Of a stretch of DNA of 64,000 nucleotides, positions 45,501-55,656 are shown piece after piece. The DNA is from Hyphomonadaceae bacterium BRH_c29 (GTDB lineage Bacteria; Pseudomonadota; Alphaproteobacteria; Caulobacterales; Hyphomonadaceae). A program made the position numbers and the translations under genes. The stretch's first letter is position 1; every line of letters starts with the position of its first letter. A model generated the notes under the pieces. That model did no database searches. It was given only the letters and a program-made list of their open reading frames with translations, and was not told the DNA's origin. The stretch is from NCBI GenBank assembly GCA_000961695.1, contig LADW01000053.1, positions 1 to 64,000 of the forward strand, read 5' to 3'.

Positions 45501-46664
45501 ATGGACGACACGAATTTCCGCATCGATATCGTCACCGGGCTTTCCGAAGTCGATCCTGCGGAATGGAACGCGGTCGCCAATCCGCCGGGCGTCCGGCGCG
45601 ATCCGTTTCTCAGCTGGGAATTCCTTGAAGCGCTGGAAAGTTCCGGCGCCGCAACGCCCGATACAGGCTGGATCCCCCGGCACATCCTCGTACGCGATGC
45701 CAACGACACGCTGCGCGGTGCGATGCCCCTATATGGCAAGACCCATTCGCGCGGCGAGTTTGTATTCGACCATTCCTGGGCCGACGCTTTTGAACGCGCG
45801 GGCGGCGCCTATTACCCGAAACTGCTCGGTGCGGTTCCCTTCACGCCAGTCACCGGACGCCGCAGGCTGACACCTCCTGGCCCGGAGGAGGCCCGCATCA
45901 AGGCGCTCCTGCTGAGCGCAGCGGTCAGCTTTGCCGAGCAGAACAAGATTTCGTCCCTGCACTTGAACTTCATCGAGGAAGAAGAGTCCGAAGCCCTCAC
46001 CCTGAATGGTATGCTGTGCCGGACCGACCAGCAGTTCCACTGGTTCAACAATGGCTATGAAAGCTTCGACGACTTTCTGGCCGAACTCTCTTCCGCCAAG
46101 CGCAAGAACCTCCGCAAGGAGCGCGCGAAGGCGCAGCAGGGTCTGGAATTCCAGCACGTCCGCGGAAACGACATTACCGAAGCGCATCTCGACGTTTTCT
46201 TCGAATTCTACATGGACACGGGTAGCCGCAAATGGGGCACGCCCTACCTGAACCGGGAGACCTTCTCACTGTTGCGGGAGCGGATGGCGAACGACATGCT
46301 TTTCGTCTTCGCCATGGAGGATGGTGAGCCCATCGCCGGCGCAATGAACATGATTGGCTCAGACACGCTCTATGGCCGTTACTGGGGCACGATCGACCCA
46401 CGTCCGATGCTGCATTTCGAGACCTGCTACTATCAGGCGATAGACTACGCCATTGCGAACGGACTGACCGTCGTCGAAGCCGGCGCACAGGGCGGCCACA
46501 AGCTCGCACGCGGCTATGTACCCGTTCTCACCCATTCCGCCCACTGGATCGCCCATCCCGGCCTGCGCGGTGCCATCGCGGACTATCTGGAACGCGAACG
46601 CGTCGCCGTGGAGCATGATCTGGACTATCTCAACGAACGAACGCCCTTCAGGAAAAGCGAATGA
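45501..46664 (+). CDS. DUF482/FemAB-like GNAT family protein
   Basis: 387 residues similar to the proteobacterial DUF482 group (GNAT-like, annotated as peptidoglycan biosynthesis/recognition). It shows PFLSWEFLEALESSGAA, a tandem GNAT-like organisation, LSSAKRKNLRKERAKA and VVEAGAQGGHKLARGYVP near the end. The function is not established; aminoacyl or acyl transfer is inferred from the fold. It overlaps the HIT gene by 4 nt. Confidence 0.8.
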   Translation: MDDTNFRIDIVTGLSEVDPAEWNAVANPPGVRRDPFLSWEFLEALESSGAATPDTGWIPRHILVRDANDTLRGAMPLYGKTHSRGEFVFDHSWADAFERAGGAYYPKLLGAVPFTPVTGRRRLTPPGPEEARIKALLLSAAVSFAEQNKISSLHLNFIEEEESEALTLNGMLCRTDQQFHWFNNGYESFDDFLAELSSAKRKNLRKERAKAQQGLEFQHVRGNDITEAHLDVFFEFYMDTGSRKWGTPYLNRETFSLLRERMANDMLFVFAMEDGEPIAGAMNMIGSDTLYGRYWGTIDPRPMLHFETCYYQAIDYAIANGLTVVEAGAQGGHKLARGYVPVLTHSAHWIAHPGLRGAIADYLERERVAVEHDLDYLNERTPFRKSE

Positions 46665-47095
46665 CCCTCCACGACGCCTACGACCCGAACAATATTTTTG
46701 CGAAAATCCTGCGCGGCGAAATGCCGAGCATGAAAGTCTATGAGGATGACGTCGCCCTAGCATTCATGGACGTGTTCCCGCAGAGCGAAGGCCATACGCT
46801 GGTTATCCCGAAACAAGTCGAGGCCCGCAATCTGCTCGACATGCCGTCCGACTATCTCGGCTCCTATGTGCAGCGGGTACAGAAGGTTGCACGCGCGGTT
46901 GAAGCGGCGCTGAGCCCGGATGGCCTGGTGGTCAGCCAGTTCAATGGCGCGCCAGCCGGGCAAACTGTGTTCCATCTGCACTTCCACATCATCCCGCGTT
47001 GGGAAGGCAAGCCGCTCGGCCGTCACGCCAGCGGCGGCATGGCAACGGCAGAGGAGCTGGAGCCCATCGCAAAACGAATTCGTGCTGCGCTGTAG
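46661..47095 (+). CDS. HIT family nucleotide-binding protein
   Basis: 144 residues. IFAKILRGEMPSMKVYED starts the fold, HTLVIPK lies in the middle, and the histidine triad is HLHFHII. HINT-type proteins hydrolyse AMP-linked substrates. It overlaps the DUF482 gene and is followed 52 bases later by the LuxR gene. Confidence 0.92.
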   Translation: MTLHDAYDPNNIFAKILRGEMPSMKVYEDDVALAFMDVFPQSEGHTLVIPKQVEARNLLDMPSDYLGSYVQRVQKVARAVEAALSPDGLVVSQFNGAPAGQTVFHLHFHIIPRWEGKPLGRHASGGMATAEELEPIAKRIRAAL

Positions 47096-47121
47096 CAGAA
47101 TGCTCCCAAATGCCGTAGGTT

Positions 47122-47139
47122 CCTGTCACGGATTTCAGG
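47122..47139. promoter_or_regulatory. Weak lux-box-like inverted repeat
   Basis: CCTG ... CAGG with 10 bases between lies just upstream of the LuxR gene start. Total length (18 bp) and outer bases fit a lux box, but the inner positions do not match well. It is reported as a candidate autoregulatory site only. Confidence 0.2.
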
Positions 47140-47147
47140 GACAAAAA

Positions 47148-47891
47148 GTGCCGGAAAGAATACGGGCGTTTATAGAATCGGCAGAGGCAGCAACGACGCC
47201 AGACGCGTTGTTCCGCCTGTTCGACACCTATGTCCGGCATTTTGGAATTGATGTTTGCTGCTATCACATCACGTCGAAGCAACTCCGGGCCGTGCCCTTC
47301 GGGGATGGCCAGATCTACGAAACTCTGCCCGGAAAACTGTTCGAAAAGTACGCCAATCAACAACCCGGTGACGTCGATCCTGTCACCGCACAGGCTCGTC
47401 ATGCGTTGGAGCCATTTCATTGGTTCGAGGTTGCGGAAAGGATCAAACTTTCGCCGGAACAGCAGCAGTTCCTCAAAGAACTAAGAGCCGCAGGCCTCGT
47501 CGATGGCGTCGCGGTTCCAATCTTCGGACCGCTGGGCACCATTGCCTTTTTCGGGCTGGGATCCATGCACGGGCCTATAAATCTCCCGAACGAAGACGTT
47601 CTTGAACTTCAGCTTGTCTGCCAGCTGACCCACAATCTCTATATCGAGATGACCAACGACCTTCATGAACAAGCACTTCCGAGGCCTCTTTCGAGGCGTG
47701 AAAGGGAAGTCCTGACCCTTGTTGCAACAGGCCTGTCCAATGTCGCTATTTCGGATCGTCTCGGCGTCACTGAAAACACCATCGATACGATCCTGCGCCG
47801 CACTTTTATAAAGCTCGGCGTGAAGAACCGCATCACGGCAGTGCTGAAAGGGATCGGGGCCGGACTAATCCTTCCCGAAGAGGAAGCCTAA
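47148..47891 (+). CDS. LuxR-family transcription regulator with autoinducer-binding-like domain
   Basis: 247 residues from the GTG at 47148, which has AGGGA six bases before it; an ATG at 47100 is an alternative. The N-terminal domain keeps several LuxR ligand-site residues: DVDPV (Asp-Pro pair), a Trp in EPFHWFEV and GVAVPI. The usual Trp of the W..Y pair is replaced by Leu/Phe in PGKLFEKYA. The C-terminal HTH (about 180-240) is intact: [21 protein letters not shown]. No luxI is nearby, so it is a solo receptor. It converges with gatB, overlapping its stop by 4 nt. Confidence 0.82.
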   Translation: MPERIRAFIESAEAATTPDALFRLFDTYVRHFGIDVCCYHITSKQLRAVPFGDGQIYETLPGKLFEKYANQQPGDVDPVTAQARHALEPFHWFEVAERIKLSPEQQQFLKELRAAGLVDGVAVPIFGPLGTIAFFGLGSMHGPINLPNEDVLELQLVCQLTHNLYIEMTNDLHEQALPRPLSRREREVLTLVATGLSNVAISDRLGVTENTIDTILRRTFIKLGVKNRITAVLKGIGAGLILPEEEA

Positions 47892-49399
47892 ATACCCAGT
47901 TTCGCCTTCAGGATGTCGTTGACGGCCTTCGGGTTAGCCTTGCCACCCGACGCCTTCATGACCTGCCCTACGAACCAGCCGAGCGTCTGAGGCTTGTCCT
48001 TGACCTTCTCGGCCTGCTCCGGATTGGCGGCGATAATCTCGTCGACAACCTTTTCAATGGCGCCCGTGTCGGTGACCTGCTTGAGGCCTTGCTTCTCGAC
48101 GATGTCGGCAGGCTTGCCTTCGCCGGCAATCATACGGGCAAAGACATCTTTCGCGATCTTCCCGCTGATCGTGCCGTCAGAGATGAGCCCGATCAGGCCG
48201 CCAAGGTCAGCCGCCGAGATCGGGCTGTCTGACAGCTCAAGGCCTTCCTTGTTCAGATAGCCGAACAATTCCTGCGTTACCCAGTTGGCCGCGAGCTTGG
48301 CGTCGCGCCCTTTGGCGACTTCCTCGAAATAGGCCGCCTTGTCGGCTTCCGCAGTCAGCACGCCCGCATCATAGCGCGACAGGCCATAGTCGGCCTCGAA
48401 GCGCCCACGCTTCTCATCCGGAAGTTCCGGCAGGGTTTTGCGGATCTCTTCGATCCAGGCTTGCTCGACTTCCAATGGAAGCAGGTCGGGGTCCGGGAAA
48501 TAACGATAGTCGTGCGCGTCTTCCTTGGAGCGCATCGACCGGGTCTCGCCTTTTACCGGATCAAACAGGCGGGTTTCCTGGTCCACCTTCCCACCCGTTT
48601 CGATGATCTCGATCTGACGGCGGGCCTCATACTCGATGGCCTGCTGGATGAAGCGGAACGAGTTCATGTTCTTCAGCTCGCACCGCGTGCCCAGATGGCT
48701 GAAATCACCCGTCGCCCGGAACTTCTCGTACTGGCCCGGACGGCACACGGAGACGTTCACGTCGGCCCGGAGGTTGCCCTTCTCCATATCGCCGTCACAA
48801 GTGCCCAGCGCAATCACGATGGCGCGCAGCTTCTTCACGTATGACGCCGCTTCGGCCGGTGTCCGGATATCCGGCATGGACACGATTTCCATCAGCGCCA
48901 CGCCGGACCGGTTCAGGTCCACATAGGTCGCATTCGGATCCATGTCGTGGATCGACTTGCCGGCGTCCTGCTCCAGGTGGAGGCGTTCGATGCGGCATGG
49001 GAACGTATAGGCCTCGCCGCCATGGGCGGGCTCAACGTCCACTTCGATCTCGCCCTCTCCTACAATGGGATGCGCGAACTGGCTGATCTGATAGCCCTGC
49101 GGCAGATCGGGATAGAAATAGTTCTTCCGGTCAAACCTCGAATAGGTGTTGATCTGCGCTTTGAGGCCAAGGCCGGTGCGGATCGCCTGCTCGACGCAGA
49201 ACCGGTTGATCACCGGCAGCATGCCCGGCATCGCCGCGTCGACCAGCGAAACGTTGCAGTTCGGGTCGGCGCCGAAATTGGTTGCAGCCCCCGAGAACAG
49301 CTTGGCGTTCGAGGCGACCTGAGCGTGGACTTCGAGGCCCATCACAAGCTCCCAGTCACCTGTGTCGCCCTTGATCGTGTAGGGGGTGCGTACAGACAT
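47888..49399 (-). CDS. gatB: Asp/Glu-tRNA amidotransferase subunit B
   Basis: 503 residues: the GatB kinase-like domain with [13 protein letters not shown] and cysteine/acid metal-site elements, a helical linker, and the C-terminal YqeY tail domain (about 355-500) ending [13 protein letters not shown]. It phosphorylates the misacylated tRNA-bound Asp or Glu before amidation. gatA is 1 kb upstream on the same strand and gatC further still. Confidence 0.96.
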   Translation of the reverse strand: MSVRTPYTIKGDTGDWELVMGLEVHAQVASNAKLFSGAATNFGADPNCNVSLVDAAMPGMLPVINRFCVEQAIRTGLGLKAQINTYSRFDRKNYFYPDLPQGYQISQFAHPIVGEGEIEVDVEPAHGGEAYTFPCRIERLHLEQDAGKSIHDMDPNATYVDLNRSGVALMEIVSMPDIRTPAEAASYVKKLRAIVIALGTCDGDMEKGNLRADVNVSVCRPGQYEKFRATGDFSHLGTRCELKNMNSFRFIQQAIEYEARRQIEIIETGGKVDQETRLFDPVKGETRSMRSKEDAHDYRYFPDPDLLPLEVEQAWIEEIRKTLPELPDEKRGRFEADYGLSRYDAGVLTAEADKAAYFEEVAKGRDAKLAANWVTQELFGYLNKEGLELSDSPISAADLGGLIGLISDGTISGKIAKDVFARMIAGEGKPADIVEKQGLKQVTDTGAIEKVVDEIIAANPEQAEKVKDKPQTLGWFVGQVMKASGGKANPKAVNDILKAKLGI

Positions 49400-49588
49400 C
49401 GTTGCCTCAATTGGTCACAGCAGAATCCGGCTCTTCTAACCCTCTGCGGCAGGCCGTGTCGAGCCGCGCTGACATCCTAATCGACCGCCTCCGGTCGTCA
49501 GGCAAACGAGGGGCTTTTCCTGCGCCAAAATCTGCGGCAAATTTACGCGACTGCTTCGGGGAGGAAGCAAGAAGGGAAAAGAGAACAA

Positions 49589-49963
49589 ATGCTCTTCAAA
49601 ATGATACTGGACAATGCAAGCGACGATGAACGTCATATTGCTCAGGGGTTCCTGCGCCACATCGTGGCCGGGTTCACAATCGGACTGATCTTCGGAGGCG
49701 CCATGTTCGGTGCGCTGTTCCTGACGCTCGGCAATCTGGACATGAACATTCCGATCCTGTTCATCCTGGCCATGCTGCTGCAATTCGGGCCGATTGGCGG
49801 ACTCATCGGGGCTGGAGTTCACGTCACACGGATCGCGGATCGTGGTGAAAAGGCCCGCGACGACGATGACGAACCACGGGGCGGAACCAGAGCGCCGGTC
49901 ACAAAAGTGGCTGCGCCCCGCCAGAAAGCCTCTACAGCTTCCCCTGTTCCTTCGCCCGCCTGA
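49589..49963 (+). CDS. Small two-helix membrane protein of unknown function
   Basis: 124 residues with two strong transmembrane segments (about 24-46 and 54-78), a charged N-terminus (DNASDDERHIAQGF) and a polar Pro/Ala tail. A good ribosome binding site (AAGGGAAAAGAG) precedes the ATG. I do not recognise a family. Its last 32 bases overlap the 3' end of the convergent gene at 49932-50402. Confidence 0.6.
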   Translation: MLFKMILDNASDDERHIAQGFLRHIVAGFTIGLIFGGAMFGALFLTLGNLDMNIPILFILAMLLQFGPIGGLIGAGVHVTRIADRGEKARDDDDEPRGGTRAPVTKVAAPRQKASTASPVPSPA

Positions 49964-50402
49964 CACGTTCTGCCCTTGCGGCCATGCGGTCCTTGATCGG
50001 GGCCGACTGAGAAACCCGCACGGGAGCGCTGTTTTCGGGTTCCGGTTCGACTTTCGCCTCCGGAGCAACCTCTTCATCGATCTTGCCTTCGGCCTCCAGC
50101 TTCTTGCGCTGGGCGGCCACACGGGCGGCGCGGGCCGACTGGGTGGCAGAAGGCTTCGGTGCGAAAAAGTCAAAGCCGCTGGCTTTTGCTTTGCCTGAGG
50201 CACCCTCGCCCTGAGCCCGGCTGCGTCGCTTCAGGATGCCGTTGATCCGCCAGGCCACGTAACCCGCGACCAGAATGGCCACCAACACCATCGGCGCCAT
50301 TTTGGGGTCCATCAGGCTGTAGCCTTGCTGGGCCAGCAGGCCTGCCATCAGTGTCAGCGCGATCAGCGCCAGCGCGCCAAAGAGTGCGAAATATCGGGTC
50401 AT
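49932..50402 (-). CDS. Two-helix membrane protein of unknown function, Ala/Glu/Arg-rich tail
   Basis: 156 residues from the ATG 10 bases after the gatA stop codon; an upstream extension overlapping gatA is unsupported. Two transmembrane helices (about 5-25 and 37-53) are followed by a long, charged, probably coiled or disordered cytoplasmic tail (SARAARVAAQRKKLEAEGK, then AARAERVRRAKEQ). No family is recognised. The spacing suggests co-transcription with gatA. Confidence 0.65.
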   Translation of the reverse strand: MTRYFALFGALALIALTLMAGLLAQQGYSLMDPKMAPMVLVAILVAGYVAWRINGILKRRSRAQGEGASGKAKASGFDFFAPKPSATQSARAARVAAQRKKLEAEGKIDEEVAPEAKVEPEPENSAPVRVSQSAPIKDRMAARAERVRRAKEQGKL

Positions 50403-50412
50403 GGCAGAAAAT

Positions 50413-51885
50413 CTACCACCACTTCTCCGGCTTGGCCACGAAGCCCGCTGCACGTTCCAGCTCACCACCGACGCGGAAACAGGCCGTCTCGTCCAGCGCT
50501 TTGCCGATCACTTGCAGACCGAGCGGCAAGCCTGTGGAGGACAAGCCAGCCGGCACGGAAATGCCCGGCAGACCAGCCAGGTTTGCCGTCACCGTGAACA
50601 CGTCATTGAGGTACATCTCGACCGGATCACCGCTCTTCTCACCAAAGGCAAAGGCAGGCGACGGACAGGTCGGCGTCAGGATCGCATCACAGCCTTCGAA
50701 CGCCTCGACAAAGTCGTTCAGGATCTTGGTGCGTACCTTCTGAGCGCGCAGGTAATATGCGTCGTAATAGCCGGACGACAGAACATAGGTGCCGATCATC
50801 AGGCGGCGCTGCACTTCGCGTCCAAAACCGCTCGCCCGCGTTGCTTCATAGGTTTCGGTCAGGTTGTCGCCGCTGACACGTGCGCCGTAGCGCATGCCGT
50901 CATAGCGCGCGAGGTTGGACGAGGCTTCCGCCGGGGCCACGATGTAATAGGCTGGCAGGGCATATTTCGTGTGCGGCAGGCTGATCTCGACGATCTCTGC
51001 GCCAGCCGCCTTCAGCCACGCGATGCCCTGATCCCACAGCGCATTCATCTCGTCCGACAGGCCATCAATCCGGTATTCTTTCGGAATGCCGATCCGCATG
51101 CCTTTGACGCCCTTGGCGACATCGCCGCGCCAATCCGGCGTGTCGACGTTCAGCGACGTGGAATCCTTCGGATCATGGCTGCACATCACGTCGAGCAGGA
51201 TGGCGCTGTCTTCCACTGTCTTGGCAATCGGCCCGGCCTGATCCAGCGAGGAGGCGAACGCGACCATGCCGTAACGGCTGGCGCGGCCATAGGTCGGCTT
51301 GATGCCCACTGTGCCGGTAAACGCGGCCGGCTGGCGGATGGAGCCGCCAGTATCAGAGGCCGTCGCCGCGAGGCAAAGGTTCGCCGCGACAGAAGACGCA
51401 GAGCCACCCGACGAGCCGCCTGGCGTCAGGCCCTGATTGTCGCCGGTCCGGCGCCATGGGTTGATGACATTGCCGAAATGCGAGGTCTCGTTGGACGAGC
51501 CCATGGCAAATTCGTCCATGTTGAGCTTGCCCAGCATCACAGCGCCAGCGTCCCACAGGTTCTGTGTGACGGTGGATTCATAGGTTGGCGTGAACTCACC
51601 CAGGATGCCGCTACAAGCGGTCGTGCGCACACCTTTGGTACAATAGAGGTCCTTGATGCCCAGCGGTGCGCCTTCCAGCTTGCCGCCCTCGCCTTTGGCA
51701 ATGCGGGCATCGGCAGTATCTGCCATGGCGAGCGCCTTCTCGGGCGTCTCGACGACATAGGCGTTCAGAACCCGTGCGCCTTCGATTGCCTGGATAAAGT
51801 CCTGCGTGATCTCCCGTGATGAGAAAGTCTTCGCCTTCAGGCCATCCAGGGCTTCTGCAAGGGTCAGCTTTGTCAGTTCGGTCAT
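50413..51885 (-). CDS. gatA: Asp/Glu-tRNA amidotransferase subunit A
   Basis: 490 residues of the amidase-signature family. The Ser-cisSer-Lys triad is visible as KDLYC (Lys), GGSSGGSA (serines), and [12 protein letters not shown]. GatA releases ammonia from glutamine for the GatB-activated aminoacyl-tRNA. It is separated from gatC by two oppositely oriented genes. Confidence 0.97.
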   Translation of the reverse strand: MTELTKLTLAEALDGLKAKTFSSREITQDFIQAIEGARVLNAYVVETPEKALAMADTADARIAKGEGGKLEGAPLGIKDLYCTKGVRTTACSGILGEFTPTYESTVTQNLWDAGAVMLGKLNMDEFAMGSSNETSHFGNVINPWRRTGDNQGLTPGGSSGGSASSVAANLCLAATASDTGGSIRQPAAFTGTVGIKPTYGRASRYGMVAFASSLDQAGPIAKTVEDSAILLDVMCSHDPKDSTSLNVDTPDWRGDVAKGVKGMRIGIPKEYRIDGLSDEMNALWDQGIAWLKAAGAEIVEISLPHTKYALPAYYIVAPAEASSNLARYDGMRYGARVSGDNLTETYEATRASGFGREVQRRLMIGTYVLSSGYYDAYYLRAQKVRTKILNDFVEAFEGCDAILTPTCPSPAFAFGEKSGDPVEMYLNDVFTVTANLAGLPGISVPAGLSSTGLPLGLQVIGKALDETACFRVGGELERAAGFVAKPEKWW

Positions 51886-52026
51886 CGTGGCGCATCTCCG
51901 GCAAATTATGCCCGCTTGCTATGACGGCTTGTGCCGAAAGTTCAAGTCTCTGTGAGCGCGCTTGCCAGGTGGATATCAGTTCGTCACACTTGTGAGAGAA
52001 TTAAACCCCACCGAGAGGATAAGGCC

Positions 52027-52488
52027 ATGCGCCTCCATTTGACCCTGGCAACTGCCGTGTTCGCACTCGCTGGCTGCGCTTCCACGAATGGCGCCCCGAA
52101 AGCCAAAGGTGCGGCTCAGTTTGAGGGTGACGCACGGCTCGGAGCGCCGGTCGATAAGGTCTGCTTTGCCAGCAATATCGACAGCTTCGGCGACACGACC
52201 CGCGACACGTTCACGGTCCGCGAAGGCAAGGACCATTATCTGATCGAAGTCTTCGGAACCTGTTCTCCGCTGCAGCACGCCATGACGATGAGAATGGACG
52301 CGACGATGAGTTGCCTGCGCAAAGGCGACCACGTCATCGTCTCCGATTCGCTTACAGGCGGCCGGGGTGACGGCTTCAGCACCCAGCGGTGCATGGTGAA
52401 AGAGATCTACGACTGGGATCCGAAAGCCAAGGACGACGCCGACGCTGAAGAAAACGACACAGACGCGGCGGCTGACAAAGAATCCTGA
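52027..52488 (+). CDS. Lipoprotein, DUF6491-like
   Basis: 153 residues from the ATG preceded by GAGAGGATAA. It has a type II leader with lipobox LAGC (AVFALAGCASTNG), a core with four cysteines (VCFAS, GTCSP, MSCL, RCMV) and an acidic tail. The core pattern resembles the small DUF6491 lipoproteins of alphaproteobacteria. The function is unknown. It lies between divergent gatA and the SET gene. Confidence 0.65.
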   Translation: MRLHLTLATAVFALAGCASTNGAPKAKGAAQFEGDARLGAPVDKVCFASNIDSFGDTTRDTFTVREGKDHYLIEVFGTCSPLQHAMTMRMDATMSCLRKGDHVIVSDSLTGGRGDGFSTQRCMVKEIYDWDPKAKDDADAEENDTDAAADKES

Positions 52489-52513
52489 TGCTGACGCTTC
52501 GGCGGCATGGTAG

Positions 52514-52906
52514 ATGTTCGCCATGTCCCCGAAAAATCAGGCCTCGTTGGTCGAGGTAAAGCAATCTCCTCTGCACGGTCGCGGCCTGTACGCGGCCGCG
52601 CAAGTTTCTGCAGGCACGCAACTCGGCACCTGGCCGATCCTTATCCTCACAGAGGAAGACACGGCCCGCCTGAAGAGCACGCGGCTCTACCACTATGTTT
52701 TCTATGTGGATGAAAACGCGGACGGTGCCATGCGGGCAGCTGTCGCGTTCGGTGCGATCTCGATGTGCAATCACAGCACCGATTCGAACGCCGGCTTTGA
52801 AGTCACTGTCGCAGACGCCACAGTCACGTTGACCGCCACGAAAAACCTCGCAGCGGGTGATGAGATCCTGATTGATTATGGAGACTTCGCCGCCGAAGCG
52901 GTGTGA
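52514..52906 (+). CDS. Stand-alone SET-domain protein
   Basis: 130 residues, essentially a bare SET domain: SPLHGRGLYAAAQVSAGTQL at the start, the knot motif CNHSTDSNAGF (NHS core) and GDEILIDYGD with the catalytic tyrosine at the end. Pre- and post-SET cysteines are absent. SET enzymes methylate protein lysines; the target here is unknown. ATG at 52514 is used, and an ATG three codons later is possible. It converges with gatC, with three bases between stops. Confidence 0.8.
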   Translation: MFAMSPKNQASLVEVKQSPLHGRGLYAAAQVSAGTQLGTWPILILTEEDTARLKSTRLYHYVFYVDENADGAMRAAVAFGAISMCNHSTDSNAGFEVTVADATVTLTATKNLAAGDEILIDYGDFAAEAV

Positions 52907-52909
52907 GAT

Positions 52910-53197
52910 CTACTCGACCGATTTCGGAACCACGAAGAAGCCGTCTTCCGTGCGGGGCGCGTTGGCCAGAACCTGATCCTGAATATTGCCGTCGGTCACG
53001 ACGTCTTCGCGCATCGGCAGTTTGGTCTCGACAACGGAGGTCATCGGCTCGACGCCCGAAACATCGACTTCGTTCAGCTGGTCGATCCAGCCGAGGATGC
53101 CGTTCAGCTCTCCGGCAAGTTCATCAAGGCGCTCCTCCGGCACGGCAATACGCGACAGGCGCGCGACCTTGCGGACATCATCCTTGCTGACACTCAT
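52910..53197 (-). CDS. gatC: Asp/Glu-tRNA amidotransferase subunit C
   Basis: 95 residues. [44 protein letters not shown] is the GatC family opening (quoted only in outline by its residues 7-50), followed by [10 protein letters not shown] and the [19 protein letters not shown] end. GatC stabilises the GatAB interface. It is on the same strand as gatA and gatB but separated by two inserted genes. Confidence 0.95.
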   Translation of the reverse strand: MSVSKDDVRKVARLSRIAVPEERLDELAGELNGILGWIDQLNEVDVSGVEPMTSVVETKLPMREDVVTDGNIQDQVLANAPRTEDGFFVVPKSVE

Positions 53198-53271
53198 GGA
53201 ACTCTCCGGAATTGCTGTGCGCCGGAATACGCCATAGGCAACGCCCCTTCAAGGCGCTATGTGGGCTCCCC

Positions 53272-53730
53272 ATGTCCATAGTCGCTATTACTGATTTCCC
53301 GAATTCCGGTCCGCTGCTTGGTCTAGATCCAGGCACGAAGACCATCGGCGTTGCCTCCTGCGATGGTATCCGCATGCTCGCGAGCCCGGTCGAGACAATT
53401 CCAAAAGGCCGCCAGCTGGCGCCGGTACTGAAGCGCCTGTTCGAGATATATGATGACCGGCGCGCGGTCGGGCTGGTTCTCGGCCTGCCGCTCAATATGG
53501 ATGGCAGCGAAGGCCCGCGGGCTCAGTCGGTCCGCGCGCTGGCCTGGAATATCCTGAAGCACCGTGATGTGCCGATCCTTCTGCAGGACGAGCGCCTGTC
53601 CACCGTGGAAGCCGAATCGGTCATGCGAGACGCGGACATATCCCATAAACGCCGCGCGGAACGTATCGACGCCTCTGCAGCGGCCGTCATCCTCAAATCA
53701 GCGATGGATCGGCTGGAGCGCGGCGCGTGA
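53272..53730 (+). CDS. ruvX: RuvX/YqgF, Holliday junction resolvase-like 16S rRNA maturation nuclease
   Basis: 152 residues with the RNase-H-fold signatures [44 protein letters not shown] and [11 protein letters not shown]. The start is the ATG before SIVAIT; an upstream extension is non-homologous. It is divergent from gatC. The stop overlaps the GTG start of the AEC gene. Confidence 0.93.
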   Translation: MSIVAITDFPNSGPLLGLDPGTKTIGVASCDGIRMLASPVETIPKGRQLAPVLKRLFEIYDDRRAVGLVLGLPLNMDGSEGPRAQSVRALAWNILKHRDVPILLQDERLSTVEAESVMRDADISHKRRAERIDASAAAVILKSAMDRLERGA

Positions 53731-54653
53731 GCGGGTTCCTCTATGCCCTACTACCGGTCATTGCGATTGTCGCATTCGGGCATATCCTGGCGGCGCGACG
53801 ATGGATTCCGACAGAGAGTTGGCGCGCCATTGAACGCCTGTCTTATGTCGTCCTGTTCCCAGCTCTGATCGTCCGGACGCTGGCCAACGCCCCCTTCGAG
53901 ACTGCGCCGTGGCGACTGGCTGGGGCGCTCATACTGGCTCAGTTCGCGCTCGCAGGGATTGGCCTGCTCGCCCGTTTCCTGCCCGGCATGCCACGCCCGG
54001 CAATTGGATCAATCGTACAGTCAAATGTCCGCTGGAACACGATGATCGGCCTCTCCATCGGCAGCCTCCTGTTCGGACAGGAAGGCCTCGCGCTGGTTAC
54101 TATCGCGGCAGCGGCCATGATCCCGACGGCCAATGTTCTGTCAGTTTACGCCCTGATAGCGCACGCCGACCGACCTCACGGCCCGGCGCCGAAGCCGCTT
54201 CTGGCCCTGCTTCGCAATCCGATCGTGATCGCCTGCGTCGCCGGGCTGACGCTCGCCGCGACGAATATAGAGCTGCCAGACCTGCTGGACGACTGCTTGC
54301 GCATCCTTGGCGACGCCGCGCTGGCACTCGGCCTCTTGTCTGCCGGCGCAGGCGTAGACCTGTCGGCCCTGCGCCGGGCCGGCCCCCGGACCTTCACCTG
54401 GTCGCTGGTTCGCCTTCTTGGCCTGCCGGCCTTCGCTATCGGGTTCGCTCTTCTGCTCGGCCTGACGGGCACGCCGCTGATCGTAGTCCTGATCTGCGCG
54501 GCGACGCCCACTGCCACCTCGTCTTATATCCTGGCGCGTGAACTTGGCGGTGACGCCCCCTTGGCGGCCAACCTGATTGCGGTGGAGACAGTGATTGCCA
54601 TGATCACCATGCCGCTGCTCTACCTTCTGGTCATGCAGCTTCCCGCCGCCTGA
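53727..54653 (+). CDS. AEC (auxin efflux carrier) family transporter
   Basis: 308 residues, about ten hydrophobic helices, GTG start coupled to ruvX. Typical AEC features are [18 protein letters not shown] in the first half and [18 protein letters not shown] and [22 protein letters not shown] in the second. Substrates of bacterial members are usually organic acids or remain unknown. It precedes pyrB by 55 bases. Confidence 0.85.
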   Translation: MSGFLYALLPVIAIVAFGHILAARRWIPTESWRAIERLSYVVLFPALIVRTLANAPFETAPWRLAGALILAQFALAGIGLLARFLPGMPRPAIGSIVQSNVRWNTMIGLSIGSLLFGQEGLALVTIAAAAMIPTANVLSVYALIAHADRPHGPAPKPLLALLRNPIVIACVAGLTLAATNIELPDLLDDCLRILGDAALALGLLSAGAGVDLSALRRAGPRTFTWSLVRLLGLPAFAIGFALLLGLTGTPLIVVLICAATPTATSSYILARELGGDAPLAANLIAVETVIAMITMPLLYLLVMQLPAA

Positions 54654-54708
54654 GGGCTTGAAGCGCGGCAGAATCGGGCCTAAACCGCCAAAAATCGAAA
54701 GGGCCTCC

Positions 54709-55656
54709 ATGACCAGGGCGGCATATCATTACAGCTTCGATCATGAGCATTTGCTCAGTATTGAAGGCCTTTCACCCCTCGATATCACGCATATTCTCGA
54801 TCTCGCGGACAAGTACGCAGAGGCGACCCGCGCCGGAATTCAGCCGGATCCTGTCCTCAAGGGCAAGACCGTCGTGAACCTCTTCTTCGAGAATTCGACG
54901 CGGACGATGAGCAGTTTCGAGATCGCCGCACGCCGTCTCGGTGCGGATGTCGTTTCTATGCCGGTCGCAGCCTCCAGCGTAAAAAAGGGCGAGACGCTGA
55001 TCGACACGGCCATGACGCTGAACGCCATGCGGCCAGACGCGCTGATCGTGCGCCACTCAGCTTCCGGTGGACCGAAGCTTCTCTCCCGCAAGGTCGACTG
55101 CGCCGTGATCAATGCCGGTGACGGCACGCACCAGCACCCGACACAAGGCCTGCTCGACGCGCTCACCATCCGTCGCACCAAAGGCCGGATCGAGGGCCTT
55201 AAAGTGGTCATCTGCGGTGACATCGCGCACTCGCGCGTTGCTCGCTCCACCACACAAACGCTACACTTGATGGGCGCAGAAGTTCATCTCTGCGCGCCGA
55301 AAACGCTGCTGCCTTCCGGCACCGAAACCTGGGGCGCAGCCAGCGCAACAACAGACTTCGACAAGGCCCTGAAGGGCGCTGACATCGTCATGATGCTGCG
55401 CCTCCAGCAGGAGCGCATGGATGGCGCCTACCTGCCCAGCCGACGCGAATATTTCCACTTCTTCGGCCTCACGCAGGAACGCCTTGCCCTTGCCAATCCC
55501 GACGCCACAGTCATGCACCCCGGGCCGATGAACCGGGGTATCGAGATCGAGAGCGCCATCGCCGATGGCGACCGCTCCGTCATCACGGAACAGGTCGAAA
55601 TGGGCGTCGCGGTGCGCGAAGCCGTTCTTCACCTCCTGGCAGGAGGGCGCGCATGA
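54709..55656 (+). CDS. pyrB: Aspartate carbamoyltransferase catalytic subunit
   Basis: 315 residues from the ATG before TRAAYHYSF. The carbamoyl-phosphate loop is [19 protein letters not shown], with the [10 protein letters not shown] and [10 protein letters not shown] segments. It makes carbamoyl-aspartate in pyrimidine synthesis. It overlaps the following dihydroorotase-like gene by 4 nt; since that partner lacks catalytic residues (see below), the pair probably forms the non-catalytic-subunit type of ATCase. Confidence 0.96.
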   Translation: MTRAAYHYSFDHEHLLSIEGLSPLDITHILDLADKYAEATRAGIQPDPVLKGKTVVNLFFENSTRTMSSFEIAARRLGADVVSMPVAASSVKKGETLIDTAMTLNAMRPDALIVRHSASGGPKLLSRKVDCAVINAGDGTHQHPTQGLLDALTIRRTKGRIEGLKVVICGDIAHSRVARSTTQTLHLMGAEVHLCAPKTLLPSGTETWGAASATTDFDKALKGADIVMMLRLQQERMDGAYLPSRREYFHFFGLTQERLALANPDATVMHPGPMNRGIEIESAIADGDRSVITEQVEMGVAVREAVLHLLAGGRA

